Shown one piece after another: positions 34,584 through 43,971 of a DNA stretch of 64,000 nucleotides. The stretch is from the NCBI RefSeq assembly GCF_009758415.1, contig NZ_WQRF01000001.1, positions 124,001 through 188,000 on the forward strand. Reading direction: 5' to 3'. Numbering within the stretch: position 1 is the stretch's first letter; each line of letters begins with the position of its first letter. The DNA is from Devosia marina (lineage in GTDB: Bacteria; Pseudomonadota; Alphaproteobacteria; Rhizobiales; Devosiaceae). Under the pieces are notes generated by a model, which saw nothing but the letters and a program-made list of their open reading frames with translations, did no database searches and was not told where the DNA came from. The position numbers were made by a program, and so were the translations under genes.

Positions 34584-35873
34584 CTAGACGATGCCGCTGG
34601 ATCCGGCCGCGATTTCGGGACGGATTTCGGCGACCTTGGCGCGATAGCCCGAGGCCCGGTAGGTGCCGAGCAGATCAATCGCGCCGCCAAGTTCCATACG
34701 CGCCATGGCCAGGATCGGCTCAACGTCGGTGCGATAGGCGTTACGCAACTCCTGGGTGGCGGCCAGGGCATCATTGCCTTCCTGCGCGGCCTTGAGGGCC
34801 TTACGGTCGACCAGCAGAGCCTGGGCATAGGCGCGCTGCACATCGGCGGCCGAAAGCATCAGCGATTCGATCGGATCGGTGACGTTGTGGCTCTGGTCCA
34901 GCATATGCGCCGGGTGGAAATCGGCGTCGCGGCTTTCGATATCGACCAGTTCATTGAACACCAGGAACAGGCGGTAGGGATCGATCGAGCCGGCGTCGAG
35001 ATCGTCGTCACCATACTTGCTGTCATTGAAATGGAAGCCGCCGAGCTTGCCGAACTGGGCCAGGCGCGAGACGATCATTTCGATATTGACGTTGGGCGCA
35101 TGGTGGCCGAGATCGACCAGGCAAAAGGCCTTGTCGCCCAGCTCCTTGGCGATGATGTAGTTGGTGCCCCAATCCTGCACGACCGTCGAGTAGAACGCCG
35201 GCTCGTACATCTTGTGTTCGGTATAGACGCGCCAGTCATCCGGCAGCGCCGCATAAATGGACTTCATCGAGTCCAGATAGTGTTCGAACTGGTTGGCGAA
35301 ATTGACCTGACCGGGGAAGTTCGAGCCGTCGCCGATCCAGACCGTCAGGGCCTTGGAACCGATGGTCTTGCCGATCTCGATGCATTCCAGATTATGCTCG
35401 ATGGCCTGATCGCGCGTGGCCTTGTCGGCGGCCGAAAGCGAGCCGAACTTGTAGCTCTGCATCTGCCCCTTGGCGTCCGCGAACGTGTTGGAGTTCATCG
35501 CATCAAAGCCAAGATCAAAGCGGCTCGCGGCCTGCTTCAAACGGTTCGGGTCGGCCTTGTCCCACGGAATGTGCAGCGAGACCGTATCAGTCGCCTGGGT
35601 CAGTTGGGCAATGACGGCGCAATCTTCGATCTTGTCGAAAATGTCGCGTGGCTCGCCTTTGCCCGGGAAGCGGGCAAAGCGGGTGCCGCCCGTGCCGACG
35701 CCCCACGATGGGACGGCGACCGAGAAGCCTGCGAGCTTTTCCTTGATGTCGTCGATAGCAATGCCGCGCCGGTCGAGACGCTCACCAAGGGTGTCATAGT
35801 CAACATTGAGGTCAGCCGCACGCTTGGCGTTTTCGGCTTCGACAACGGACGGGTCGATTATGTGGTCACTCAT
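34584..35873 (-). CDS. rhaI: L-rhamnose isomerase (rhizobial RhaI type)
   Basis: A 429-residue cytosolic isomerase converting L-rhamnose to L-rhamnulose, of the TIM-barrel type found in rhizobia and Pseudomonas stutzeri rather than the E. coli RhaA type. Metal-site regions are visible: WIGDGSNFPGQ, YTEHKMYEPAFYST (Glu ligand), CLVDLGHHAPNVNIE (Asp and His) and GGFHFNDSKYGDDDLD (His, then the Asp pair). The ATG is nine bases after the rhaD stop, so rhaD and rhaI form one operon, opposite in direction to the rhamnose uptake genes. Confidence 0.93.
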   Translation of the reverse strand: MSDHIIDPSVVEAENAKRAADLNVDYDTLGERLDRRGIAIDDIKEKLAGFSVAVPSWGVGTGGTRFARFPGKGEPRDIFDKIEDCAVIAQLTQATDTVSLHIPWDKADPNRLKQAASRFDLGFDAMNSNTFADAKGQMQSYKFGSLSAADKATRDQAIEHNLECIEIGKTIGSKALTVWIGDGSNFPGQVNFANQFEHYLDSMKSIYAALPDDWRVYTEHKMYEPAFYSTVVQDWGTNYIIAKELGDKAFCLVDLGHHAPNVNIEMIVSRLAQFGKLGGFHFNDSKYGDDDLDAGSIDPYRLFLVFNELVDIESRDADFHPAHMLDQSHNVTDPIESLMLSAADVQRAYAQALLVDRKALKAAQEGNDALAATQELRNAYRTDVEPILAMARMELGGAIDLLGTYRASGYRAKVAEIRPEIAAGSSGIV

Positions 35874-35882
35874 GGCTGCACC

Positions 35883-37979
35883 TTAGCGCGGGAACGACTG
35901 GGCGTTGCCCGCGTCGACATTGATGATGTTGCCGGTGGACTTGGCCGAGGCTTCCGAGGCGAAGAAGTAGATGGCCTCGGCAATATCCTCGGGGAATACC
36001 GAGCGCTTGAGCATGGAGCGCTGACGGTACATTTCCTCCAAGCCATCCTTGTCGGTCTTGTAGGTCGAAGCGCGCTGCTCAAGCCATTCGCCGGCCCAGA
36101 TCTTGGAGCCGCGCAAGACGGCATCGGGATTGACCACATTGACGCGGATCTGCGCTTCCGCCCCTTCCAGCGCCAGGCAGCGGGCGAGATGGATTTCGGC
36201 AGCCTTGGCGGTGCAATAGGCGGCGGCATTGGGCGACGCGGCAAGGCCGTTCTTGGAAGCCACGAAGACGACATTGCCGCCGATCTTCTGCGCGCGGAAA
36301 ATCTTGAAAGCTTCGCGGCTGACCAGGAAATAGCCCGTGGACAGGATGTCCATGTTCTTGTTCCACAGGTCGAGGGAGGTTTCTTCAATCGGCGCCGAGG
36401 AGGCAAGACCAGCGTTCGAGACGAGAATGTCCAAGCCACCGAATTCGACCACGGCATGGGCGAAGCCGGAAATGATCTGCTCTTCCCTGGTCACATTGAT
36501 GTTCACCGGACGGACAAAGTCCTTGCCGAACACACCGGTCAGCTCTTCGGTCGCATTGTCCAGCGCGCCTTGATCGATATCGGCCAGCACAACACAAGCG
36601 CCTTCGCGCAGGAGACGCGCGGCCGTGGCCTTGCCGATGCCGCCCGCGCCGCCGGTGACCAGGGCAATCTTGCCGGCCAGGGACTTTGGCTTGGGCATGC
36701 GGGCCAGCTTGGCCTCTTCGAGCAGCCAGTATTCGATATCGAAGGCTTCCTGTTCAGGCAGGCCCTGATATTCGGAGACGGTTGAAGCGCCGCGCATCAC
36801 GTTGATGGCGTTGACATAGAACTCGCCCGAAATGCGGGCGGTGGCCTTGTCCTTGGCGAAGGTGATCATGCCAACGCCCGGGATCAGGTAGACCACGGCA
36901 TTGGGGTCGCGCACGGCTGGCGAGTTGTCGTGCTTGCAGCGATCGTAATAGGCTTGGTAGTCGACGCGATAGGCGGCGATCTGGTCAGCCAGACCCTCGA
37001 TGACAGCATCAACATCGGGGTTTGCAGGATCGAAGTCGATCACCAGCGGCCGGATCTTGGTGCGCAGGAAGTGGTCGGGGCAGGAGGTGCCCAGCGCCGC
37101 CAACGGACGCAGATTGTTGGAATTGACGAATTCGAGCACGGCGTCGCTATCGTCGAAATGACCCAGCTTGTGACTGTCTTCCGAGATGAAGCCGCGGATC
37201 TTGGGCATCAGGCGGGCGGCAATGGCCCGGCGTTCCTCTGCCGGCAGGGACTGGGTGGCAGCGCCACCGAAAATGGTCTTGCCCTCGGTTTGCTTTTCAA
37301 ACCACTCGATCGCCTGATTGATGATGCGGATCGTGGTCTCGTAACATTCCTTGGGCGTATTGCCCCAGGTGAACAAGCCATGGCTTTCGAGCACCACGCC
37401 TTCGGCGTCGGGGTTTTCGAGGCAGAATTTTTCCAGCCACAGGCCCAGCTCGAAGCCGGGCTTCTTCCATGGCAGCCAGCCGATCTTGTCGCCAAAAATC
37501 TGCTGGGTCAGCTCTTTCGAGTTCTTCGAGGCCGCGATGGCGATAATCGCGTCCGGGTGCATGTGATCGACATAAGGCCGGTTCACATAGGCATGGAGCG
37601 GGGTATCGATGGAGGACGCGCGCGGGTTGAGGTTGAAGGTGGCGTGGGGCAGGTAGCCAACCATCTCGTCTTCATAATCCACGCCGCGATAGAGACCCTT
37701 CAGCGCGCGCAGCTTGTCCATATAAAGGGTGGCAAAGCCATCGAGCTTGATCGAGGCATTGTCGCCGCCCGACCCTTTGACCCACAGAACTTCGACTTCT
37801 TCGCCGGTCAGCGGATCTTTTTGCCAGATCTTGGAGGAGGTGTTGCCGCCGCCATAATTGGTGACGCGCTTGTCGGACCCGAGCAGATTGGACCGGTAGA
37901 CAAGACGTTCCGGCTCGCTCATGGACGCGGCCTTGGCGTCGTCCCACTTGTTTTCAAGGCGCTTTGGCGCGGTGGACAT
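35883..37979 (-). CDS. rhaD: Bifunctional rhamnulose-1-phosphate aldolase / short-chain dehydrogenase
   Basis: A 698-residue fusion typical of rhizobia. Residues 1 to about 425 are a class II aldolase that splits rhamnulose-1-phosphate into dihydroxyacetone phosphate and lactaldehyde (TNYGGGNTSSK; zinc-site HMHPDAII; VLESHGLFTWG). From about residue 430 comes a short-chain dehydrogenase (KIALVTGGAGGIGKATA cofactor loop, NAG, YCTAKAAE active site) that would oxidise or reduce lactaldehyde. The start is the ATG at 37979 after GGGAGGAATCCT; the frame continues upstream without a site. It leads rhaDI and diverges from rhaR. Confidence 0.93.
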   Translation of the reverse strand: MSTAPKRLENKWDDAKAASMSEPERLVYRSNLLGSDKRVTNYGGGNTSSKIWQKDPLTGEEVEVLWVKGSGGDNASIKLDGFATLYMDKLRALKGLYRGVDYEDEMVGYLPHATFNLNPRASSIDTPLHAYVNRPYVDHMHPDAIIAIAASKNSKELTQQIFGDKIGWLPWKKPGFELGLWLEKFCLENPDAEGVVLESHGLFTWGNTPKECYETTIRIINQAIEWFEKQTEGKTIFGGAATQSLPAEERRAIAARLMPKIRGFISEDSHKLGHFDDSDAVLEFVNSNNLRPLAALGTSCPDHFLRTKIRPLVIDFDPANPDVDAVIEGLADQIAAYRVDYQAYYDRCKHDNSPAVRDPNAVVYLIPGVGMITFAKDKATARISGEFYVNAINVMRGASTVSEYQGLPEQEAFDIEYWLLEEAKLARMPKPKSLAGKIALVTGGAGGIGKATAARLLREGACVVLADIDQGALDNATEELTGVFGKDFVRPVNINVTREEQIISGFAHAVVEFGGLDILVSNAGLASSAPIEETSLDLWNKNMDILSTGYFLVSREAFKIFRAQKIGGNVVFVASKNGLAASPNAAAYCTAKAAEIHLARCLALEGAEAQIRVNVVNPDAVLRGSKIWAGEWLEQRASTYKTDKDGLEEMYRQRSMLKRSVFPEDIAEAIYFFASEASAKSTGNIINVDAGNAQSFPR

Positions 37980-38042
37980 AGGATTCCTCCCAAAGTTAGG
38001 GCAACAGACTGGGTTGGCCGGAGATGGCCATAGAACGATCCA

Positions 38043-38121
38043 CAAAGTCAATCAGAAACAATCATGTCTGATCATGTATGCGTGCTTATGACTGAAACAT
38101 GCGAAATGGTGATTGACTCTG
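38043..38121. promoter_or_regulatory. Paired inverted motifs in the rhaD-rhaR divergent promoter region
   Basis: CAAAGTCAATCA at 38043-38054 is answered in inverse orientation by TGATTGACTCTG at 38110-38121 (11 of 12 positions). A direct repeat ATCATGT lies between them. The pair flanks the centre of the 184-base gap between the two divergent genes and is a candidate operator for the DeoR-type RhaR. Confidence 0.45.
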
Positions 38122-38163
38122 CCCGAAATTGGTGGAAGCAAATGCATCCAGGGAGTATCTGCC

Positions 38164-38964
38164 TTGCACGAAATGGAACGCCACCGCGTCATATTGGCTG
38201 CCGCCCAGTCCCATCCAGTGGTGACAGTGGCCGAGCTTTGCGAAGTGACCGGGTCCTCGGAAGCCACTATCCGCCGCGATATTGCCTCGCTGGATGAGCA
38301 AGGCCGGCTCCGCCGCGTGCGGGGCGGGGCCGAAGCGATCAATCCGCCATCCCAGGGTGGGTTGGTGGGACGACCCTTTTCCGTCAACGAAACGATCAAC
38401 ATCGCGCAAAAGCGCGCAATTGCCCGCGCGGCGGCCGACATGTGCCGCGATGGCGAGCCGATCATCATCAATGGCGGCACCACCACCTACCAGATGGTGC
38501 ATCACCTGACGGGCAAGCGCCTCAGCGTCTTCACCAACAGTTTTGGAATTGCCGAATTCCTCATTCACAACTCGCGCAATGCCGTCGTCATTCCCGGCGG
38601 CACGGTCTATCGCGAGCAGAACGTCATCCTTTCGCCCTTTGGTGGCGTGGTGGCGAGCCATTTCTACGCCAAGCGCATGTTCATCGGCTGCCAGGGCATC
38701 GGCGTGCACGGCCTGATGGAGGCCGACCCCATGGTGGTGCAGTCCGAGCTGGCACTGATCGGGCAGGCGGATGAACTGATCGTTCTCGCCGACTCCTCAA
38801 AATTTTCGGGACGTTCGAGCCTCATTCTGTGCGGGCTCGATCAAATTGCCGCTGTCATCACCGATAGCGGCATCCGCGACGAAGACCGCCAGATGCTGGA
38901 TACGGCAGGCGTGCGGCTCATCGTGGCGGACGCAACAGGGCAGGCTGAAGCAAGTGTGGCCTGA
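38164..38964 (+). CDS. rhaR: DeoR-family regulator of rhamnose genes
   Basis: A 266-residue regulator. The N-terminal DeoR helix-turn-helix reads HRVILAAAQSHPVVTVAELCEVTGSSEATIRRDIASLDEQGRLRRVRGGA. The C-terminal sugar-phosphate-sensing domain has EPIIINGGTTTYQMV, VFTNSFGIAEFL, VIPGGTVYRE and ADSSKFSGRSSLI. The start used is TTG at 38164, eight bases after GGGAG; an ATG three codons later has the site 17 bases away. In rhizobia the equivalent DeoR protein (RhaR) controls both arms of the locus. Gene order here is the same, with rhaS following. Confidence 0.88.
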   Translation: MHEMERHRVILAAAQSHPVVTVAELCEVTGSSEATIRRDIASLDEQGRLRRVRGGAEAINPPSQGGLVGRPFSVNETINIAQKRAIARAAADMCRDGEPIIINGGTTTYQMVHHLTGKRLSVFTNSFGIAEFLIHNSRNAVVIPGGTVYREQNVILSPFGGVVASHFYAKRMFIGCQGIGVHGLMEADPMVVQSELALIGQADELIVLADSSKFSGRSSLILCGLDQIAAVITDSGIRDEDRQMLDTAGVRLIVADATGQAEASVA

Positions 38965-39009
38965 ACTGACAATGACTGAACCAAGAGCAAACCCCCTGGG
39001 AGGGACCAA

Positions 39010-39996
39010 ATGAAACTCTGGAAACTGCTGGCCGCCACGGCCACCGCTGCCGTGCTGCTGGCCACGCCGGCCATGGCACAGACCCGCATCGCGCTGGTCG
39101 TCAAGTCGCTGGGCAACGGCTTCTTCGATGCCGCCAATAAGGGCGCGCAGGATGCTGCCGCAGAACTCGGCGACGTTGAAGTAATCTATACCGGCCCGAC
39201 CTCCGCCACCGCCGAAGCGCAGATCGAAGTCGTCAACTCGCTGATCGCCCAGCAGGTCGACGCTATCGCCATCTCGGCCAACGACCCGGACGCCCTGGTG
39301 CCGGTGCTGCAGCGCGCCATGGATCGCGGCATCAAGGTGGTGAGCTTTGACTCCGGTGTGGCTCCCGAAGGCCGCCAGATTCACCTCAACCCCTCTGACA
39401 TCGACCTGATCGGCGAAACCATCATCAAACTGGCAGCCGACTACCTGCCCGAGGGTGGCGACGTGGCGATCCTTTCGGCCGCCTCGACGGCAACCAACCA
39501 GAACGCCTGGATTGAAGCCGCCAAGGAAGCCATTCCCGAGAAGTTCCCCAACATCAACCTTGTTTCGGTGGTCTATGGCGATGACGACTCGGTGAAGTCC
39601 ACCGAAGAGGCCCGCGGCCTCATCGCCGCACACCCCGACCTCAAGGCCATCATCGCCCCGACCACCGTTGGTGTCGTGGCCGCGGCCCAGGTTGTGACCG
39701 ACCAGGACCTGATCGGTGAGATCAACGTGACCGGCCTTGCCCTGCCGTCCGAGTTCAAGCAGTTCATCGACAATGGCGCCAGCCAGGCCGTTGCCCTGTG
39801 GAACCCGATCGATCTGGGCTATTCGGCCATCTACCTGGCCAATGCACTGGTCGAAGGCGAAGAAGCGGCTCCGGGCGCAACCTTCTCCATCGGCAAGGTG
39901 GGCGAAGTGACCCTGGATGACACCAACTCGGCTGCCATGGCCGCGCCGTTCCAGTTCGACGCTTCCAACATCGAAGAGTTCTCCAAGATTTACTAA
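39010..39996 (+). CDS. rhaS: Rhamnose ABC importer, solute-binding protein
   Basis: A 328-residue periplasmic binding protein of the ribose/rhamnose class. A clear signal peptide ends at ATPAMAQ|T (about residue 24). The mature part carries IALVVKSLGNGFFDAANKGAQDAA, AIAISANDPDALVPVLQRAMDRGIKVVSFDSGV and VTGLALPSEFKQFIDNGASQAVALWNPIDLGY, the pattern of rhizobial RhaS. GGGAGGGACCAA precedes the ATG. A three-hairpin element separates it from the ATPase gene, which probably lets this subunit be made in excess. In this naming scheme rhaS is the binding protein, not the E. coli activator. Confidence 0.92.
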   Translation: MKLWKLLAATATAAVLLATPAMAQTRIALVVKSLGNGFFDAANKGAQDAAAELGDVEVIYTGPTSATAEAQIEVVNSLIAQQVDAIAISANDPDALVPVLQRAMDRGIKVVSFDSGVAPEGRQIHLNPSDIDLIGETIIKLAADYLPEGGDVAILSAASTATNQNAWIEAAKEAIPEKFPNINLVSVVYGDDDSVKSTEEARGLIAAHPDLKAIIAPTTVGVVAAAQVVTDQDLIGEINVTGLALPSEFKQFIDNGASQAVALWNPIDLGYSAIYLANALVEGEEAAPGATFSIGKVGEVTLDDTNSAAMAAPFQFDASNIEEFSKIY

Positions 39997-40007
39997 GGCG
40001 CTCTTCA

Positions 40008-40111
40008 CCTCTCCCTTTGGGGGAGAGGTCGACGCGAAGCTGCGGGTGAGGGGGCCTTTCCAAGAGCAGGAAGGCCCCCTCGCCCTAACCCTCTCCCCCA
40101 AAAGGAGAGGG
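40008..40111 (+). repeat. Three-hairpin intergenic element B inside the rha operon
   Basis: Three perfect hairpins lie in a row between rhaS and rhaT: CCTCTCCC/GGGAGAGG (40008-40028), GAGGGGGCCTT/AAGGCCCCCTC (40048-40081) and CCCTCTCC/GGAGAGGG (40089-40111). The outer two are related in sequence, so the whole unit is also a large palindrome. No T-run follows. It looks like a repetitive extragenic palindromic element that could stabilise rhaS mRNA. Confidence 0.8.
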
Positions 40112-40160
40112 GAACCTATCGAGCGCGTGACCAAGCCAGCGCCCGACCCAAGGAATAGAA

Positions 40161-41666
40161 ATGACCGACCCCATCCTGACCCTTTCGGGCATATCCAAGA
40201 GCTTTCCCGGCGTGCGGGCGCTGCATGATGTGTCGCTGGAGCTCTATCCCGGCCAGGTAACGGCCCTGATTGGTGAGAACGGGGCCGGCAAGTCCACCCT
40301 GGTCAAGACCATGACCGGAATCTACCAGCCCGAGGCGGGCGAGATCCGGGTGGGCGGCAAACCTGTAACGCTGCCAACGGCGATCTCTGCCTCGGAAGCT
40401 GGCATCACCGCGATCCACCAGGAAACCGTGCTGTTCGACGAATTGAGCGTAGCCGAGAACATCTATCTTGGCCATGCGCCAAAGAACCGTTTTGGCTTGA
40501 TCGACTGGGGCAGGATGCGGCGCGAGGCGCAGGAAACCCTCGATAGCATGGCCGCGGGCATCGATGCCGGCATGCCGCTCAAGGAGCTGGGGATCGCCAA
40601 GAAGCACCTTGTTGCCGTGGCGCGGGCGCTCAGCGTAGACGCCCAGGTGGTAATCATGGATGAGCCAACGGCGGCGCTCAGCCAGAAGGAAATCGAGGAG
40701 CTCTACGTTCTTGTCGAACTCCTCAAGAAGGATGGAAAAGCCATCCTCTTCATCTCCCACAAATTCGATGAAATCTACCGCATTGCCGACCGCTACACCG
40801 TGTTCCGCGATGGCGAGCAGGTGGGCAAGGGCTTCATCAAGGACACCCCGCAGGCCGAGATCGTCAAGCTGATGGTCGGACGTTCTGTGGAGCAGATTTT
40901 CCCCGCCCGCGACACCACGATCGGCGACACTGTGCTGGAGGTCAACGGCCTCAGCCACCCCACCGAATTCGACAATGTCTCCTTCTCCGTCAAGAAGGGT
41001 GAAATCCTGGGGTTCTATGGACTGGTGGGCGCCGGGCGCTCCGAGGTCATGCAGGCCGTGTTCGGCATGACAAAGCCCTCTGCTGGGACAATCATACTGG
41101 AAGGGCAGGCTATCGCCCCGAAAACGCCCGCCGACGCGGTCAGCGCCGGCATTGTCTATGTGCCCGAGGAACGCGGCAAGCAGGGCGTCATCACCGGCGA
41201 GCCGATCTTCAAGAATGTCTCGCTTCCCAGCCTCGACAAGACCAGCCGTTCAGGCTTCCTGCGCATGGCCGAGGAATTTGCGCTGGCCCGGACTTATACC
41301 GAGCGGCTTGATCTGCGAGCCTCTTCGCTCAGCCAGAATGTGTCCACCCTTTCGGGCGGCAACCAGCAGAAAGTGGTGATCGCCAAATGGCTCGCCACCT
41401 TGCCCAAGGTGATCATCCTCGATGAACCCACCAAGGGCATCGATATCGGTTCGAAAGCCGCCGTGCATGAGTTCATGGGCGAACTGGTGGCCCAGGGCCT
41501 CTCGGTCATCATGGTGTCCTCCGAACTGCCCGAAGTCCTCGGCATGAGCGACCGCATCGTCGTGATGCGCGAAGGCCTGGTGGTCGACACCCTCGAAAAC
41601 AAAAATCTGCAGCCCGAAACGCTGGTCAGCCTGGCTGCGGGCATCGTTGAGGAGAAGGCCGCATGA
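40161..41666 (+). CDS. rhaT: Rhamnose ABC importer, ATPase
   Basis: A 501-residue double-domain ATPase of the sugar importer class. Domain 1 has Walker A GENGAGKST (about residue 38) and Walker B VIMDEPTAALS; domain 2 has GLVGAGRSE, signature LSGGNQQK and IILDEPTKGIDIG. Like its paralogue at 19015 it has a degenerate second Walker A and LGIAKKH in place of the first signature. AAGGAAT precedes the ATG. It overlaps rhaP by four bases. In rhizobia this gene is named rhaT, unrelated to the E. coli rhamnose-H+ symporter of that name. Confidence 0.92.
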   Translation: MTDPILTLSGISKSFPGVRALHDVSLELYPGQVTALIGENGAGKSTLVKTMTGIYQPEAGEIRVGGKPVTLPTAISASEAGITAIHQETVLFDELSVAENIYLGHAPKNRFGLIDWGRMRREAQETLDSMAAGIDAGMPLKELGIAKKHLVAVARALSVDAQVVIMDEPTAALSQKEIEELYVLVELLKKDGKAILFISHKFDEIYRIADRYTVFRDGEQVGKGFIKDTPQAEIVKLMVGRSVEQIFPARDTTIGDTVLEVNGLSHPTEFDNVSFSVKKGEILGFYGLVGAGRSEVMQAVFGMTKPSAGTIILEGQAIAPKTPADAVSAGIVYVPEERGKQGVITGEPIFKNVSLPSLDKTSRSGFLRMAEEFALARTYTERLDLRASSLSQNVSTLSGGNQQKVVIAKWLATLPKVIILDEPTKGIDIGSKAAVHEFMGELVAQGLSVIMVSSELPEVLGMSDRIVVMREGLVVDTLENKNLQPETLVSLAAGIVEEKAA

Positions 41667-42643
41667 ACCGGCTCCTGAAATCCCGTGAACTCTGGCTGGC
41701 GCTGGCCATTCTCGCCGTCATCGTGCTGGTGACGCTGCGGTTTCCGCGCTTCTCGCAGCCGGGCAATCTGCTGACGATCTTCAACGACACATCGATCCTG
41801 ATGATGCTGGCGCTGGGGCAGATGGCGGTGATCCTGACCCGCTCCATCGATCTGTCCATGGCCTCGAACCTGGCGCTGACCGGCATGCTGGTGGCCATGA
41901 CCAATGCGGCCTTTCCGTTCATTCCCATTCCGCTGCTGATCGCCGGCTGCGTCGTGGTCGGCGCGGCGCTGGGCGCGTTCAACGGCATTCTGGTCTGGAA
42001 GCTTGATATTCCGCCAATCGTGGTGACCCTGGGCACGCTGACCATCTTCCGTGGGCTGGTCTTCGTTGTCTCGGGTGGCGCCTGGGTCAACGCGGCACAG
42101 ATGAGCACTGACTTCATCCAGCTCCAGCGCGGCAGCTTCCTCGGCCTGCCGATATTGAGCTGGTTCGCCATCGTTGTAGCGGCACTGGTCTACGTGCTGA
42201 TGACCCGCACGCCCTGGGGCCGGGCCTTCTACGCCATTGGCGTCAATCCGACCGCCTCGGTCTATACTGGCATCAATGTGGGGCGCACCAAGTTCCTCGC
42301 TTTCGTGCTCTCGGGCGCCATTTCGGGGCTTTGCGGCTATCTCTGGATCTCTCGCTACGTCATCGCTTCGGTGGAAGTGGCCGGCGGCTATGAACTGACC
42401 ATCGTGGCCGCCTGCGTCATCGGCGGTGTCTCGATCGCCGGCGGCATCGGCACGGTGGGCGGTGCGCTGCTCGGCGCCCTGTTCCTCGGCGTCGTCAACA
42501 ACGCCCTGCCGGTCATCGGCGTGTCGCCCTTCTGGCAGATGGCCATTTCCGGCGCCGCGATCCTGCTTGCCGTTGTGCTCAACGCCCGTGGCGAACGAAG
42601 CAAGGGACGTATCATTCTCAAGAAAGCCGAGGTGGCGGCATGA
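41663..42643 (+). CDS. rhaP: Rhamnose ABC importer, permease 1
   Basis: A 326-residue RbsC-family inner-membrane permease with multiple hydrophobic helices. Characteristic pieces are LALGQMAVILTRSIDLSMASNLALTGM, GAFNGILVWKLDIPPIVVTLGTLTIFRGLVF, the EAA-like AIGVNPTASVYTGINVGRTKF and IGGVSIAGGIGTVGGALLGALFLGV. It overlaps rhaT upstream and rhaQ downstream by four bases each, so stoichiometric production is likely. Together with RhaQ it forms the membrane channel. Confidence 0.92.
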   Translation: MNRLLKSRELWLALAILAVIVLVTLRFPRFSQPGNLLTIFNDTSILMMLALGQMAVILTRSIDLSMASNLALTGMLVAMTNAAFPFIPIPLLIAGCVVVGAALGAFNGILVWKLDIPPIVVTLGTLTIFRGLVFVVSGGAWVNAAQMSTDFIQLQRGSFLGLPILSWFAIVVAALVYVLMTRTPWGRAFYAIGVNPTASVYTGINVGRTKFLAFVLSGAISGLCGYLWISRYVIASVEVAGGYELTIVAACVIGGVSIAGGIGTVGGALLGALFLGVVNNALPVIGVSPFWQMAISGAAILLAVVLNARGERSKGRIILKKAEVAA

Positions 42644-43641
42644 CCGACGCAACTGCAAACGGCCGTCGCCTGCCGAACCGGCTGGACAACCCATTCAAGT
42701 CCGCAGTGCTGAGCTGGGAGAGCTTGCTGGTCCTCGTGGCGCTGGGCATCTTTATCGCCAACAGCTTTGCCTCGCCCTACTTCCTCAATGCCTGGAGTCT
42801 TTCCGACCTCACCTTCAACTTCACCGAGAAAGGGCTGATCGCGCTGGCCATGGCGCTGGTGATCATCTCGGGGGAGATCGATCTCTCGGTTGCCTCGATC
42901 ATCGCCCTGGCCTCAACGCTGATGGGATTGGCGCTGCAATATGGCGCGGACACCCCGACGCTGGTGGCGGTGGGCGTCGGTGTTGGCATCCTCTGCGGCG
43001 CCTTCAACGGCTTCCTCGTCACCGGTCTGAAACTCCCCTCGATCGTGGTGACCATCGGCACGATGAGCCTGTTCCGCGGCATCGCCTTCATCATCCTGGG
43101 CGATCAGAGCTTCAAGGGTTATCCCGCAAGCTTCTCCTGGTTCGGCCAGGGCTATGTGTTCTGGGTGATCTCGTTCGAGGTGGTGCTGTTCCTTGTCGCG
43201 GCGGTGATCTTCTACGTGCTGCTGCACCGCACCAATTTCGGGCGCCGGGTTTTTGCCATCGGCAATAATGCGACCGCCGCGCGCTTCTCCGGCGTCCGCG
43301 TGGACCGCATCAAATTCGTGCTTTTCTGCCTGACGGGCCTGATGAGCGGCATCGCCGCCATTCTGCTCACCGCACGCCTGGGCTCGACCCGTCCATCTAT
43401 CGCCGAGGGCTTCGAACTCGATGTTGTGACCATGGTGGTGCTCGGCGGGGTGTCGATCCTAGGCGGCGCCGGTTCGATCATCGGGGTGGTGCTGGCGGCG
43501 CTGATCATTGGCCTTGTCACCTTTGGCCTCGGTCTGCTCAATGTGCCGGGTATCGTGATGACCATCTTCACCGGCACGCTGCTGATCGTGGTGATCGCCT
43601 TGCCCATATTGTTCCGCATGATCCGGGAGCGCCGCGCATGA
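42640..43641 (+). CDS. rhaQ: Rhamnose ABC importer, permease 2
   Basis: A 333-residue RbsC-family permease, paralogous to RhaP. It contains [81 protein letters not shown] and [25 protein letters not shown]. Overlaps of four bases with rhaP and with rhaM couple translation across the whole import operon. Two non-identical permeases are standard for rhizobial rhamnose importers. Confidence 0.92.
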   Translation: MTDATANGRRLPNRLDNPFKSAVLSWESLLVLVALGIFIANSFASPYFLNAWSLSDLTFNFTEKGLIALAMALVIISGEIDLSVASIIALASTLMGLALQYGADTPTLVAVGVGVGILCGAFNGFLVTGLKLPSIVVTIGTMSLFRGIAFIILGDQSFKGYPASFSWFGQGYVFWVISFEVVLFLVAAVIFYVLLHRTNFGRRVFAIGNNATAARFSGVRVDRIKFVLFCLTGLMSGIAAILLTARLGSTRPSIAEGFELDVVTMVVLGGVSILGGAGSIIGVVLAALIIGLVTFGLGLLNVPGIVMTIFTGTLLIVVIALPILFRMIRERRA

Positions 43642-43970
43642 TCGTGGATGCAGGCTACGAAAAACACGCTTTCAAGATGCAGCTCAATCCCGGTATGGCC
43701 GCTGAATACAAGAAGCGCCATGACGAGATATTCCCCGAACTGGTCGACCTGCTGCACGAAGCCGGGGTGAAGGACTATTCCATCCATCTCGATGAAGAGA
43801 CCAACACCCTGTTCGGCGTGCTCTGGCGTCGTGTCGACCACACCATGGCCGACCTGCCAGGCACCGAGATCATGCAGCGCTGGTGGGCTCATATGGCCGA
43901 TATCATGGCCACCAATGACAAGAACGAGCCGGTTGCGGTGGACCTTGTCCCGATGTTCTGGATGAAGTGA
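43638..43970 (+). CDS. rhaM: L-rhamnose mutarotase
   Basis: A 110-residue cytosolic enzyme that interconverts the alpha and beta anomers of L-rhamnose. It is a dimeric ferredoxin-like fold with the family residues Tyr in [26 protein letters not shown] (with the catalytic His), [17 protein letters not shown] and [13 protein letters not shown], and the usual VPMFWMK ending (VDLVPMFWM). It overlaps rhaQ by four bases. In rhizobia (as RhaU) the kinase gene rhaK follows; here the next gene is the convergent cysG, one base away from its stop. Confidence 0.93.
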   Translation: MIVDAGYEKHAFKMQLNPGMAAEYKKRHDEIFPELVDLLHEAGVKDYSIHLDEETNTLFGVLWRRVDHTMADLPGTEIMQRWWAHMADIMATNDKNEPVAVDLVPMFWMK

Positions 43971-43971
43971 G

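Noticed and set aside
34542-36785. 747-codon open frame on the plus strand
   Set aside because: It lies antisense to rhaI and the dehydrogenase part of rhaD, both of which have full family motifs. Its product has no recognisable domain, and such frames are common opposite GC-rich genes.
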